Shown: positions 58,581 through 64,000 of the stretch, one piece after another | How positions within the stretch are numbered: the stretch's first letter is position 1 | Layout: every line of letters begins with the position of its first letter | Source of the DNA: an uncultured Candidatus Saccharibacteria bacterium | Lineage (GTDB): Bacteria; Patescibacteriota; Saccharimonadia; Saccharimonadales; Saccharimonadaceae | Length of the DNA: 64,000 nucleotides | Assembly: GCA_937936045.1 (NCBI GenBank) | Contig: CALGXC010000003.1 | Span: 13,585-77,584, forward strand | Direction: 5' to 3' | Notes under the pieces: generated by a model | The model's database searches: none | Seen by the model: the letters and a program-made list of their open reading frames with translations, nothing else | What the model was told of the DNA's origin: nothing | Made by a program: the position numbers and the translations under genes

Positions 58581-59006
58581 ATGATAACTTACTATACTGA
58601 TGGTTCTGCTTCGCCAAATCCCGGTCCGGGTGGGTTTGCGGTTATCCGTGATCTTCAGCCTTACATTTTGGGGTCAGATGACGGCGATACTACTAATATT
58701 CGCATGGAGGGTAAAGCTTTAATTGCAGCGTTGAAAGACGCTAATGGCGCACCGTGTGTGATTTATTCTGATAGTGAATTTTGGATTAATGTTGTTACCG
58801 AATGGGCGCCGGGCTGGGAAAAGCGCGGCTGGACGAAGAAGGGTGGCGAGATTAAAAATCTGGATATTGTGCGTGAATTGTACGAATTATATTCAAACTC
58901 TCAGGCGGATCTCCGTTGGGTGCGTGGCCATGAAGGTGATGGAGGGAATGAACTAGCGGACGAATGGGCTAATCGGGCGCGTGAAGGCGAAAGATTGACA
59001 AAATAA
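58581..59006 (+). CDS. rnhA: Ribonuclease HI
   Basis: 141 residues. Catalytic carboxylates in YYTDGSASPNPG (Asp), MEGKALIAAL (Glu), IYSDSEFWIN (Asp) and GGNELADEWA (Asp), plus the His loop VRGHEGDGG. Removes RNA from RNA-DNA hybrids. Confidence 0.94.
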   Translation: MITYYTDGSASPNPGPGGFAVIRDLQPYILGSDDGDTTNIRMEGKALIAALKDANGAPCVIYSDSEFWINVVTEWAPGWEKRGWTKKGGEIKNLDIVRELYELYSNSQADLRWVRGHEGDGGNELADEWANRAREGERLTK

Positions 59007-59030
59007 CAGCTAGCGACATCTGATAAAAAT

Positions 59031-59039
59031 TGCTATACT
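59031..59039 (+). promoter_or_regulatory. Promoter of DUF4868-like/Pif1 pair
   Basis: TGCTATACT, ending 6 bases before ATG 59046. Confidence 0.68.
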
Positions 59040-59045
59040 AGAAAA

Positions 59046-60023
59046 ATGGAAGAAGTGAGGGAAACGACTGATATTTTTTTGTGGGCAAATCAAAATGACG
59101 CAAAAAAGAATGATTTACAGATAGAGCTGTTCTTATTTAGCAAAAATTACACGCCATATTTTATGCCGATAAAAGGTGATGTTGAGCAGCAACTCAGACC
59201 ATTGTTCTTGTTTGATTATATCAATCAGGTCAATTTGGGTGCGGGCACTGGACTGAGTGTTCGCGATTATGAATTGAGTGAATCAGAAGATAATGTTTTA
59301 TTGAGGACTGATCTGGAAAAGGTTGGGCGAGCTGAAACGCTGATTCATTTGATTGAACATGAGCGTCACGACATCGTGGAATTTTCGGAAACTGAACACG
59401 AATTCAAGCGCATGAAGGGAATTGTGGCGCGATTTACCGATCCGAACAACCCTGACGCAATATTTTACACAGTTAAGCTAATCCAGCAAGGTCAGACACT
59501 GAAGAGTGCGTTGGCTTGGGAGTTTTCTGACGGCAAATTTGGTTCATTTAATGCGGAGGTTGGTTTTAAAGTTCCGGATGATAACCAAGTTTTGATTGTC
59601 GGTAAAGATATTTTTGCGTTTAACCCTGGAAAATTTGAGCGAATGTTTGGCTATGAATATAAAAAGCAGGTGATTGCTGATAAAAAAGTAGCGGAAATTG
59701 AGAAAGAATATAAGCTAAGTTTTCCGGAGGGAATGGATCTTAATGCGCTAGTAAAGGAGCGTAAAAAGACGATTAATAAATTGCAGAAATTGGAAATCGG
59801 CGCGGTTAAACAGGAAGATGTTTTGGACTATGCTGATGAGATGCAATTAGAATTGATGAGCGATGATAACGGCGCGATTATTATCATGGATGGCAATGAT
59901 TTGGATATGTTCGTAAATCTCATTAACGAGGATTATATCGAGAGTAAAATCACGGGCAAGCGTTACGAAATTAAGTCGAAGAAGCTGCTCGGCGAGCCAG
60001 AAGGCGAACCGCCACGGGGCTAA
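59046..60023 (+). CDS. DUF4868 (KwaB)-like protein
   Basis: 325 residues, soluble. The order of features recalls DUF4868 proteins such as KwaB of the Kiwa defence system: an N-terminal alpha/beta half, then VLIVGKDIFAFNPGKFERMF, a long helix, a DYADEMQLELM segment and a C-terminal NLINEDYIESKITGKRYEIK box. This is a pattern match from memory and needs a profile search. It sits one base from a Pif1-type helicase gene with a shared promoter. No KwaA-like membrane partner is present. Confidence 0.55.
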   Translation: MEEVRETTDIFLWANQNDAKKNDLQIELFLFSKNYTPYFMPIKGDVEQQLRPLFLFDYINQVNLGAGTGLSVRDYELSESEDNVLLRTDLEKVGRAETLIHLIEHERHDIVEFSETEHEFKRMKGIVARFTDPNNPDAIFYTVKLIQQGQTLKSALAWEFSDGKFGSFNAEVGFKVPDDNQVLIVGKDIFAFNPGKFERMFGYEYKKQVIADKKVAEIEKEYKLSFPEGMDLNALVKERKKTINKLQKLEIGAVKQEDVLDYADEMQLELMSDDNGAIIIMDGNDLDMFVNLINEDYIESKITGKRYEIKSKKLLGEPEGEPPRG

Positions 60024-60024
60024 A

Positions 60025-61302
60025 ATGGATCAAGAATTAGCGTTGGCTATTCTGCTGAGCGGTCGGTCGGCGTTGCTGACTGGCGCGGCTGGAACGGGCA
60101 AAACTTACCTGTTGAATACTTTTATTGCGCAGGCACGAAAACGGGGTAAAAAGGTGTCGGTAACAGCGACAACTGGTCTGGCGGCGACGCATCTTGGGGG
60201 CAATACGATTCACAGCTGGAGTGGCATTGGCGTAAGTGGTCATTTGCCGAACAATTTTTTTGAACGATTGTCAAAAACGCGGCGTGATGTGATTTCCAAA
60301 ACTGACGTGTTGATCATTGATGAGATTTCAATGCTTCACGATTTTCGGCTGGATATGATTGATAAGGTTTTAAGAACCGTTAGGGAAAATGATCAGCCGT
60401 TTGGTGACATTCAGTTGGTGATGAGTGGCGACTTTTTCCAATTGTCGCCAGTGAATCGTCCGAACGAGCAGGGCGGCGGTTTTGTGGTTTATTCTGATGC
60501 TTGGCAAGAACTTCAGCCGGCGGTTTTATATTTGGAGCGACAATATCGTCAGAATGATGAGCAGCTTTTGGAGATTTTGACCGCTTTAAGAACTGGCGAT
60601 GTTAGGCGACGTCACGTCGAGGCGTTGCTGGCGCGCACTGAAGTTGAGCCGCCAGATGGTGATATCACAGAGCTGCACACCGTAAACGTTGATGTCGATG
60701 ATATCAATATTCAAAAATTGGCGGAATTGCCAGGAGAAGAACGTTCGTATCAGCAAACGACGACGGGCTCGAAAATTTATGTAGAGAATCTGCAAAGGTC
60801 GGTTCTGGCGCCAGAAAATCTGGTGATTAAGCTGGGCGCGTTGGTGATGGCGGTTAAAAATTCGTCGCAAAAATTATACGCCAATGGGAGTATCGGCACG
60901 GTCGTGGATTTTGAGCCGCTGACGGAATATCCGGTTGTTGAGTTTCGAGATGGTCGTCGGGTGACGATGGTACCGGATGTTTGGGAATTGCGAGACGGAG
61001 AGCGCAAACGAGCGAGTATTTCTCAGGTGCCGCTGCGTTTGGCGTGGGCTATAACGGTTCACAAAAGTCAGGGAATGACGCTTGATGCGGCTAAGATTGA
61101 CCTGAGGAAGGCGTTTGTTGAAGGTATGGGCTATGTGGCTTTGAGTCGCGTACGAGATTTGGACAATTTATATCTATACGGAATTAACCGTAGGGCGCTG
61201 GAAGTTTCTCCTGATGCGCTGACAATTGACGAGGTTTTGAGGCAGGCAAGTAGGGAGTCTGTTGAGAGATATAGAGGTGTGGTCTTTAGACCTCATCAGT
61301 AG
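60025..61302 (+). CDS. Pif1-family DNA helicase
   Basis: 425 residues, SF1B. Walker A LTGAAGTGKTYLLN, motif Ia VTATTGLAATHLGG, TIHSWSGIG, Walker B LIIDEISMLHD, MSGDFFQLSPV, and the C-terminal UvrD_C_2-type VHKSQGMTLDAA with YVALSRVRD. Pif1 enzymes unwind G-quadruplexes and RNA-DNA hybrids, which fits the nearby rnhA. It is cotranscribed with the DUF4868-like gene. Confidence 0.92.
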   Translation: MDQELALAILLSGRSALLTGAAGTGKTYLLNTFIAQARKRGKKVSVTATTGLAATHLGGNTIHSWSGIGVSGHLPNNFFERLSKTRRDVISKTDVLIIDEISMLHDFRLDMIDKVLRTVRENDQPFGDIQLVMSGDFFQLSPVNRPNEQGGGFVVYSDAWQELQPAVLYLERQYRQNDEQLLEILTALRTGDVRRRHVEALLARTEVEPPDGDITELHTVNVDVDDINIQKLAELPGEERSYQQTTTGSKIYVENLQRSVLAPENLVIKLGALVMAVKNSSQKLYANGSIGTVVDFEPLTEYPVVEFRDGRRVTMVPDVWELRDGERKRASISQVPLRLAWAITVHKSQGMTLDAAKIDLRKAFVEGMGYVALSRVRDLDNLYLYGINRRALEVSPDALTIDEVLRQASRESVERYRGVVFRPHQ

Positions 61303-61334
61303 TTTATTGAATAGAGTGCTGGAGTTTATCGCTA

Positions 61335-61363
61335 TTGATTTATTGAGGATTATTTACTATACT
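61335..61363 (+). promoter_or_regulatory. Promoter of small RNA candidate
   Basis: TTGATT (61335-61340), 17-base spacer, TATACT (61358-61363). No start codon follows. A terminator hairpin does. Confidence 0.65.
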
Positions 61364-61368
61364 GACGC

Positions 61369-61424
61369 TAAGAACCACCGGAGCTAAATCGCCTTACTTG
61401 AGCGGTTCGCCGGTGTTCTTTTTA
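61369..61424 (+). ncRNA. Candidate small RNA of about 55 bases
   Basis: The predicted start lies at the foot of a long hairpin: AAGAAC/GTTCTT and ACCGG/CCGGT with a bulged C, an internal loop, then AATCGC/GCGGTT closing a 9-base loop, ending in a T run. Promoter directly followed by terminator suggests a free short transcript. It may instead be only the terminator of the helicase operon. Confidence 0.45.
61370..61424 (+). terminator. Rho-independent terminator after helicase gene
   Basis: 11-bp interrupted outer stem with a following T run, 67 bases after the helicase stop. Confidence 0.75.
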
Positions 61425-61543
61425 TTGTTAAAAGCGTATACTAGTTTACCTTTCAGCTGTAGATTGGTCTGAAATAACTTTAAGTGCTAATCCATTGCCC
61501 AAAACTATTAAATAGCGTCGGCTTATATCAATTCAACACTAGG

Positions 61544-61573
61544 CTTTTCCACAAAAATGTGGAAAAGTTTTTA
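61544..61573. terminator. Inverted repeat: terminator or paired DnaA-box-like sites
   Basis: CTTTTCCACA-AAAA-TGTGGAAAAG, perfect 10-bp stem, then TTTTTA. Each arm contains TTTTCCACA, one mismatch from the DnaA box TTATCCACA. Confidence 0.6.
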
Positions 61574-61586
61574 TTTGATGCAAAAA

Positions 61587-61632
61587 TGGGTAAAAAGTCA
61601 TAAAAAGGGCTTGCAAGTGGGTAGGTGTGGGT
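61587..61632 (+). promoter_or_regulatory. MraZ operator boxes
   Basis: TGGGT at 61618-61622 and 61628-61632, exactly 10 bases apart inside the promoter spacer, with a third TGGGT at 61587-61591. MraZ is known to bind TGGGN direct repeats separated by 5 bases in its own promoter. Confidence 0.72.
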
Positions 61633-61640
61633 AGTATAGT
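61611..61640 (+). promoter_or_regulatory. mraZ (dcw) promoter
   Basis: TTGCAA (61611-61616), 18-base spacer, TATAGT (61635-61640). Leader of about 87 bases with GAAGGAAGGA before the GTG. Confidence 0.65.
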
Positions 61641-61733
61641 GGAGTCAGTGGAACGAAAGTTGATGGAAAATCACCAACAAAAAACAAACATCCACTACAA
61701 AAAACAACTAATCTACCACGAAGGAAGGACGAC

Positions 61734-62102
61734 GTGCAGACAGATTACTTTGAGCGTAAGTTGGACGACAAGCGACGCTTGACAATTCCGGCTGAGCTCA
61801 GGGCAGAATTTGCATCAGGCGTCGTGCTAACTCGCGGGTTTGGCAAATATCTCCACTTATATCCACAGCAAATCTGGGATCGGGAAGTGGAAAGCGCTCT
61901 AACAGGAAGTATTCTGGATGAGCGAGTTGCCGACCTGAACGTTAAATTCCGACGAGGTAAAACCGCATCGGCGCTCGACCAAAAACAAGGACGAGTGACG
62001 ATTGAGCAGCATTTGCTCGACTACGCTGGAATTGACAGAGAGGTCGTTGCTGTGCGAGCAGGGGAATATTTTCGGCTAATAGCGGCCGAGAATGCGGAAT
62101 AG
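61734..62102 (+). CDS. mraZ: Transcriptional regulator MraZ
   Basis: 122 residues, two AbrB-like swapped-hairpin half-repeats, with KLDDKRRLTIPAELR in the first and LDQKQGRVTIEQHLLDYAGI in the second. First gene of the division/wall cluster and its autorepressor. TGGGT boxes in its promoter fit that role. GTG start with a good purine-rich ribosome-binding site. Confidence 0.94.
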   Translation: MQTDYFERKLDDKRRLTIPAELRAEFASGVVLTRGFGKYLHLYPQQIWDREVESALTGSILDERVADLNVKFRRGKTASALDQKQGRVTIEQHLLDYAGIDREVVAVRAGEYFRLIAAENAE

Positions 62103-62136
62103 TAGATTAGCTAAGCACTTTAACAATTAGAAACCT

Positions 62137-62155
62137 CTCGAGATCAACTATCTGG
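62137..62155. repeat. Long-range inverted repeat, left arm
   Basis: 19 bases beginning CTCGAGATCAAC. Complementary at 17 of 19 positions to 62353-62371. Confidence 0.8.
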
Positions 62156-62352
62156 GTATTTGAAAATGGCATGTGGCAATTTGCTCCACATTAAAAAAGG
62201 CAACGCACCTTCCTCAAACACCTCCCAAAAAAACTCCACCTCACACATAAGTCTCTTTGGAAAGTATGGTTGTTACTGACAATCAACAAATTTCCACTCT
62301 AAGACAACAAAAACAAACAAAACACAAATACAAAAAAGCCAGAATTAAATAT

Positions 62353-62371
62353 CCAGTTAGGTGATCTCGAG
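62353..62371. repeat. Long-range inverted repeat, right arm
   Basis: 19 bases ending GTGATCTCGAG, overlapping the presumed -35 region of the rsmH promoter. Confidence 0.8.
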
Positions 62372-62382
62372 CATTATTTCTG

Positions 62383-62388
62383 TATAAT
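62383..62388 (+). promoter_or_regulatory. rsmH -10 box
   Basis: TATAAT, ending 6 bases before ATG 62395. Confidence 0.65.
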
Positions 62389-62394
62389 GGAATA

Positions 62395-63315
62395 ATGATG
62401 AGTATTAAAGAACATCCACCACAGTCGGAAGAGTCTCAGACGGGCGAACCGATGCATGTTCCCGTACTTTTGGAGATAACCCTTAGTAAGCTGCAGCCAG
62501 TCGAAGGCGAGTCGTATCTCGACTTGACGGCTGGCTATGGCGGCCATGCCAGGGCATTCTTAAATAGGACGGATAATTATTTGAGCTCAGTGTTAGTCGA
62601 TCGTGATGAAAACGCGATTAAAACATTGGGCGATTTGGCTGAAAAAGGCGTAACTTTAATTCACAAAGATTTTGTGAGCGCAGCGCAAGATTTGGTCAAG
62701 CAGGGACGTAAGTTTGACGTGATTTTGGCTGATTTGGGGGTGTCATCACCACAGCTTGACAGAGCAGAGAGAGGTTTTTCGTTTCGATTTGATGGTCCGC
62801 TAGATATGCGGATGGACAATCGGACGGAAATCACAGCAGCGGATATTGTCAATTCGTATTCGGTTGATGATTTGACGCAGCTGATTATTCGTTACGGCGA
62901 GGAAAATCCCGGACGGGCAAGGCGAATTGCGCAGGCAATTGTAAAAGCTCGACCAATTCAGGGAACGACTGAGCTGGCTGATCTGATTAAGCAAACCGTT
63001 GGTCGCGGTAGTATGAAGCATCATCCTGCGACTCGTACCTTTCAGGCGCTACGCATTGAAGTCAATCGCGAACTTAAGCTGATTGAAGAACTATTGCCAC
63101 TTTTGCCACGCTTACTTAATAAGGGTGGGCGAGTAGGAATAATTAGTTTTCATAGCTTGGAAGACAGATTGATCAAGCGTTACTTTTCGGAGCAAGCAAT
63201 GGCTGGCTATGAGGCTGAGCTGATTGTTCCAGAGAAAAAACCGGTGTCTGGAACTGAAGATGTTCACAATCCGCGTAGTCGAAGTGCAAAGTTTCGATAC
63301 GCCGTGAAAAAATAA
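62395..63315 (+). CDS. rsmH: 16S rRNA m4C1402 methyltransferase RsmH (MraW)
   Basis: 306 residues. HVPVLLEITL at the start of the domain, SAM motif YLDLTAGYGGHARAFL, FDVILADLGVSSPQLD, FSFRFDGPLDMRMD, and IISFHSLEDRLIKRYF. The N-terminal 20 residues are a polar extension. ATG 62395 or 62398. Standard dcw order after mraZ, but with its own promoter. Confidence 0.96.
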   Translation: MMSIKEHPPQSEESQTGEPMHVPVLLEITLSKLQPVEGESYLDLTAGYGGHARAFLNRTDNYLSSVLVDRDENAIKTLGDLAEKGVTLIHKDFVSAAQDLVKQGRKFDVILADLGVSSPQLDRAERGFSFRFDGPLDMRMDNRTEITAADIVNSYSVDDLTQLIIRYGEENPGRARRIAQAIVKARPIQGTTELADLIKQTVGRGSMKHHPATRTFQALRIEVNRELKLIEELLPLLPRLLNKGGRVGIISFHSLEDRLIKRYFSEQAMAGYEAELIVPEKKPVSGTEDVHNPRSRSAKFRYAVKK

Positions 63316-63337
63316 AACAAAAAGAAGGAGGCACAAT

Positions 63338-63409
63338 ATGCCAATCCACATCAAAGTAGAATTCCAGAATACAGACAAGGCAGAGACTGTTTCAGTACGC
63401 CGCGGCTAG
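63338..63409 (+). CDS. 23-residue small protein between rsmH and ftsL
   Basis: ATG 63338 opens MPIHIKVEFQNTDKAETV onward, ending RRG and TAG. It is preceded by AAGGAGG, as good a ribosome-binding site as any in the window, at ideal distance. No homologue recognised. A hairpin follows before ftsL. Possibly a lineage-specific division microprotein or a leader peptide. Confidence 0.55.
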   Translation: MPIHIKVEFQNTDKAETVSVRRG

Positions 63410-63440
63410 ATTAAAGCGTATTCCGGAATATACCTTAGAG

Positions 63441-63473
63441 AAACCAGCCTGTCTTTAACGGGCGGGCTGGTTT
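63441..63473 (+). terminator. Hairpin between small gene and ftsL
   Basis: AAACCAGCCTGTC pairs with GGCGGGCTGGTTT (13 bp with G-U pairs). The T run is weak, so it may only attenuate or protect RNA. Confidence 0.6.
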
Positions 63474-63515
63474 GTTATGCTAAATACAAAATATAAACAT
63501 AAAAGATAGAGACAA

Positions 63516-63857
63516 ATGACAAACACCACCACATTTACTTCACGACGTTCACACGGTCAATTGCGCCGAAATCAGAATTCTACACGTTTTCAGTCTCAGG
63601 TCAAACTTGGTCCTGTTGCTCATACAGTGCTAGTTGCATTGATGATTACAGTACTGGGCTTGATTTATCTTACTCAGGCAACCAGACTTACAGCTTACGG
63701 CTATGAAGCTCAGAGTCTGGATACAAAAATCACCGAACTAAGCGCAAAAAAGTCAGAATTGGAAGTGCAGAATGCGCGTCTGACGGCGTTAGAGAAGGTG
63801 AAGAATAGCAATGTCGCTTCAGCTATGACGACAACTGAAACGCATTACGCTCAATAG
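63516..63857 (+). CDS. ftsL: FtsL-like division protein
   Basis: 113 residues. Basic cytoplasmic N-terminus (about 1-32), one membrane helix (about 34-55), and an extracytoplasmic coiled coil (SLDTKITELSAKKSELEVQN). Identified from topology and its position between rsmH and a penicillin-binding protein. Sequence conservation in FtsL is low. Confidence 0.82.
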   Translation: MTNTTTFTSRRSHGQLRRNQNSTRFQSQVKLGPVAHTVLVALMITVLGLIYLTQATRLTAYGYEAQSLDTKITELSAKKSELEVQNARLTALEKVKNSNVASAMTTTETHYAQ

Positions 63858-63866
63858 TGATATAAT
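63858..63866 (+). promoter_or_regulatory. Extended -10 promoter of penicillin-binding protein gene
   Basis: TGATATAAT directly after the ftsL stop, ending 12 bases before ATG 63879. Confidence 0.6.
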
Positions 63867-63878
63867 AAGATAAGCAAT

Positions 63879-64000
63879 ATGCAGCGGCTTATTCGTTCAA
63901 GAACTGGTTGGTTGGCCATCGCTTTACTGGTAGTGATGGCGGCTTTTGTGTTGCGATTATTTCAATTGCAGATTTTGCAATATGGCAAATATACGGAGTT
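63879..64000 (+). CDS. Penicillin-binding protein (FtsI-type), 3' end cut by window edge
   Basis: Only the first 40 residues are in the window: a short basic end (MQRLIRSRTG), one membrane helix (about 10-28) and LRLFQLQILQYGKY, the usual start of class B PBP periplasmic domains. Position after ftsL supports FtsI/PBP2. Confidence 0.8.
   Translation, partial: MQRLIRSRTGWLAIALLVVMAAFVLRLFQLQILQYGKYTE

Larger units (their letters stand above)
61303..61733. other. 431-base intergenic region upstream of mraZ
   Basis: Contains a promoter plus hairpin-terminator unit (61335-61424), an apparently empty AT-rich stretch (61425-61543), an inverted repeat with two DnaA-box-like arms (61544-61567), the mraZ promoter with TGGGT boxes (61587-61640), and the mraZ leader. 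No reading frame of note. Confidence 0.8.
62103..62394. other. G-poor intergenic region between mraZ and rsmH
   Basis: No reading frame. Between the inverted-repeat arms the plus strand is very poor in G, with A/C-rich blocks around 62205-62260 and 62300-62335, and one small hairpin ATGTGG/CCACAT (62171-62191). The rsmH -10 box follows the right arm. Confidence 0.75.

Noticed and set aside
61425..61543. RNase P, SRP or tmRNA gene upstream of mraZ
   Set aside because: None of the conserved core sequences of these RNAs could be found. The stretch is AT-rich without strong pairing.

Overview
The window looks like chromosomal DNA from a Candidatus Saccharibacteria (TM7) genome, probably an oral Nanosynbacter-type lineage. 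I infer this from gene content and architecture, not from a database search. Supporting signs are a compact bacterial core gene set with overlapping genes, many lineage-restricted small proteins, a zinc-free L31, a prolyl-tRNA synthetase lacking the editing insertion, a single-chain GlyRS, and lone-standing cell-wall genes. Both release factors (prfA and prfB) are present and TGA is used as a stop, so the code is standard. This separates it from the UGA-glycine lineages Gracilibacteria and Absconditabacteria. I see no rRNA, tRNA, CRISPR array or transposase.

Layout. 1-4.8 kb: parB (cut by the left edge), lepB and an LCP-family wall-polymer ligase from divergent promoters, a membrane protein, and prmC. 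4.8-8.7 kb: prfA, rpmE and several lineage proteins, one of them split by an in-frame TAG. 8.7-18.4 kb: rpsB-tsf, a coiled-coil protein, recF divergent from frr, a nucleotidyltransferase, uppS, rseP, a CPBP protease, proS and greA. 18.4-31.2 kb: lysS, a DUF2207-type protein, a CNNM transporter, an ABC exporter-PadR-PspC operon with a palindromic operator, uppP, a collagen-like membrane protein, serS and hpf. 31.3-42.7 kb: secA, an M16 peptidase, murD, hpt, prfB, and the ftsE-ftsX-CHAP hydrolase-ctpA-response regulator cluster for wall remodelling. 42.8-52.0 kb: rpmA, a Trm11-like methylase, a flippase-like protein, xseA-xseB, a soluble histidine kinase with a receiver and recO, and glyS. 52.0-58.6 kb is the most accessory-like part: an AT-rich SAP-type gene, Nudix hydrolases, a tandem paralogue pair, an SDR, yvcK with a duplicated 3' end enclosing a small gene cassette, and a divergent RelA/SpoT protein. 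58.6-64 kb: rnhA, a DUF4868-like gene paired with a Pif1-family helicase, then the dcw start (mraZ, rsmH, a 23-codon gene, ftsL, a cut penicillin-binding protein).

Regulation. Most transcription units carry a TATAAT-like -10 box, often extended as TGnTATAAT, ending only 6-10 bases before the start codon. Their mRNAs should therefore be leaderless or nearly so. This fixes several start codons and reveals short upstream reading frames. A minority, mostly translation-related genes (rpsB, frr, greA, hpf, glyS, rpmA), have real leaders with Shine-Dalgarno sequences, several with a hairpin next to the ribosome-binding site.

The observations most worth checking are the leaderless promoter grammar, the yvcK 3'-end duplication with its cassette, the DUF4868-like/Pif1 gene pair, the promoter-plus-terminator small RNA candidate near 61.4 kb, the inverted-repeat-bounded G-poor segment upstream of rsmH, the TAG-split ParB-like gene and the 26-triplet collagen-like surface protein.
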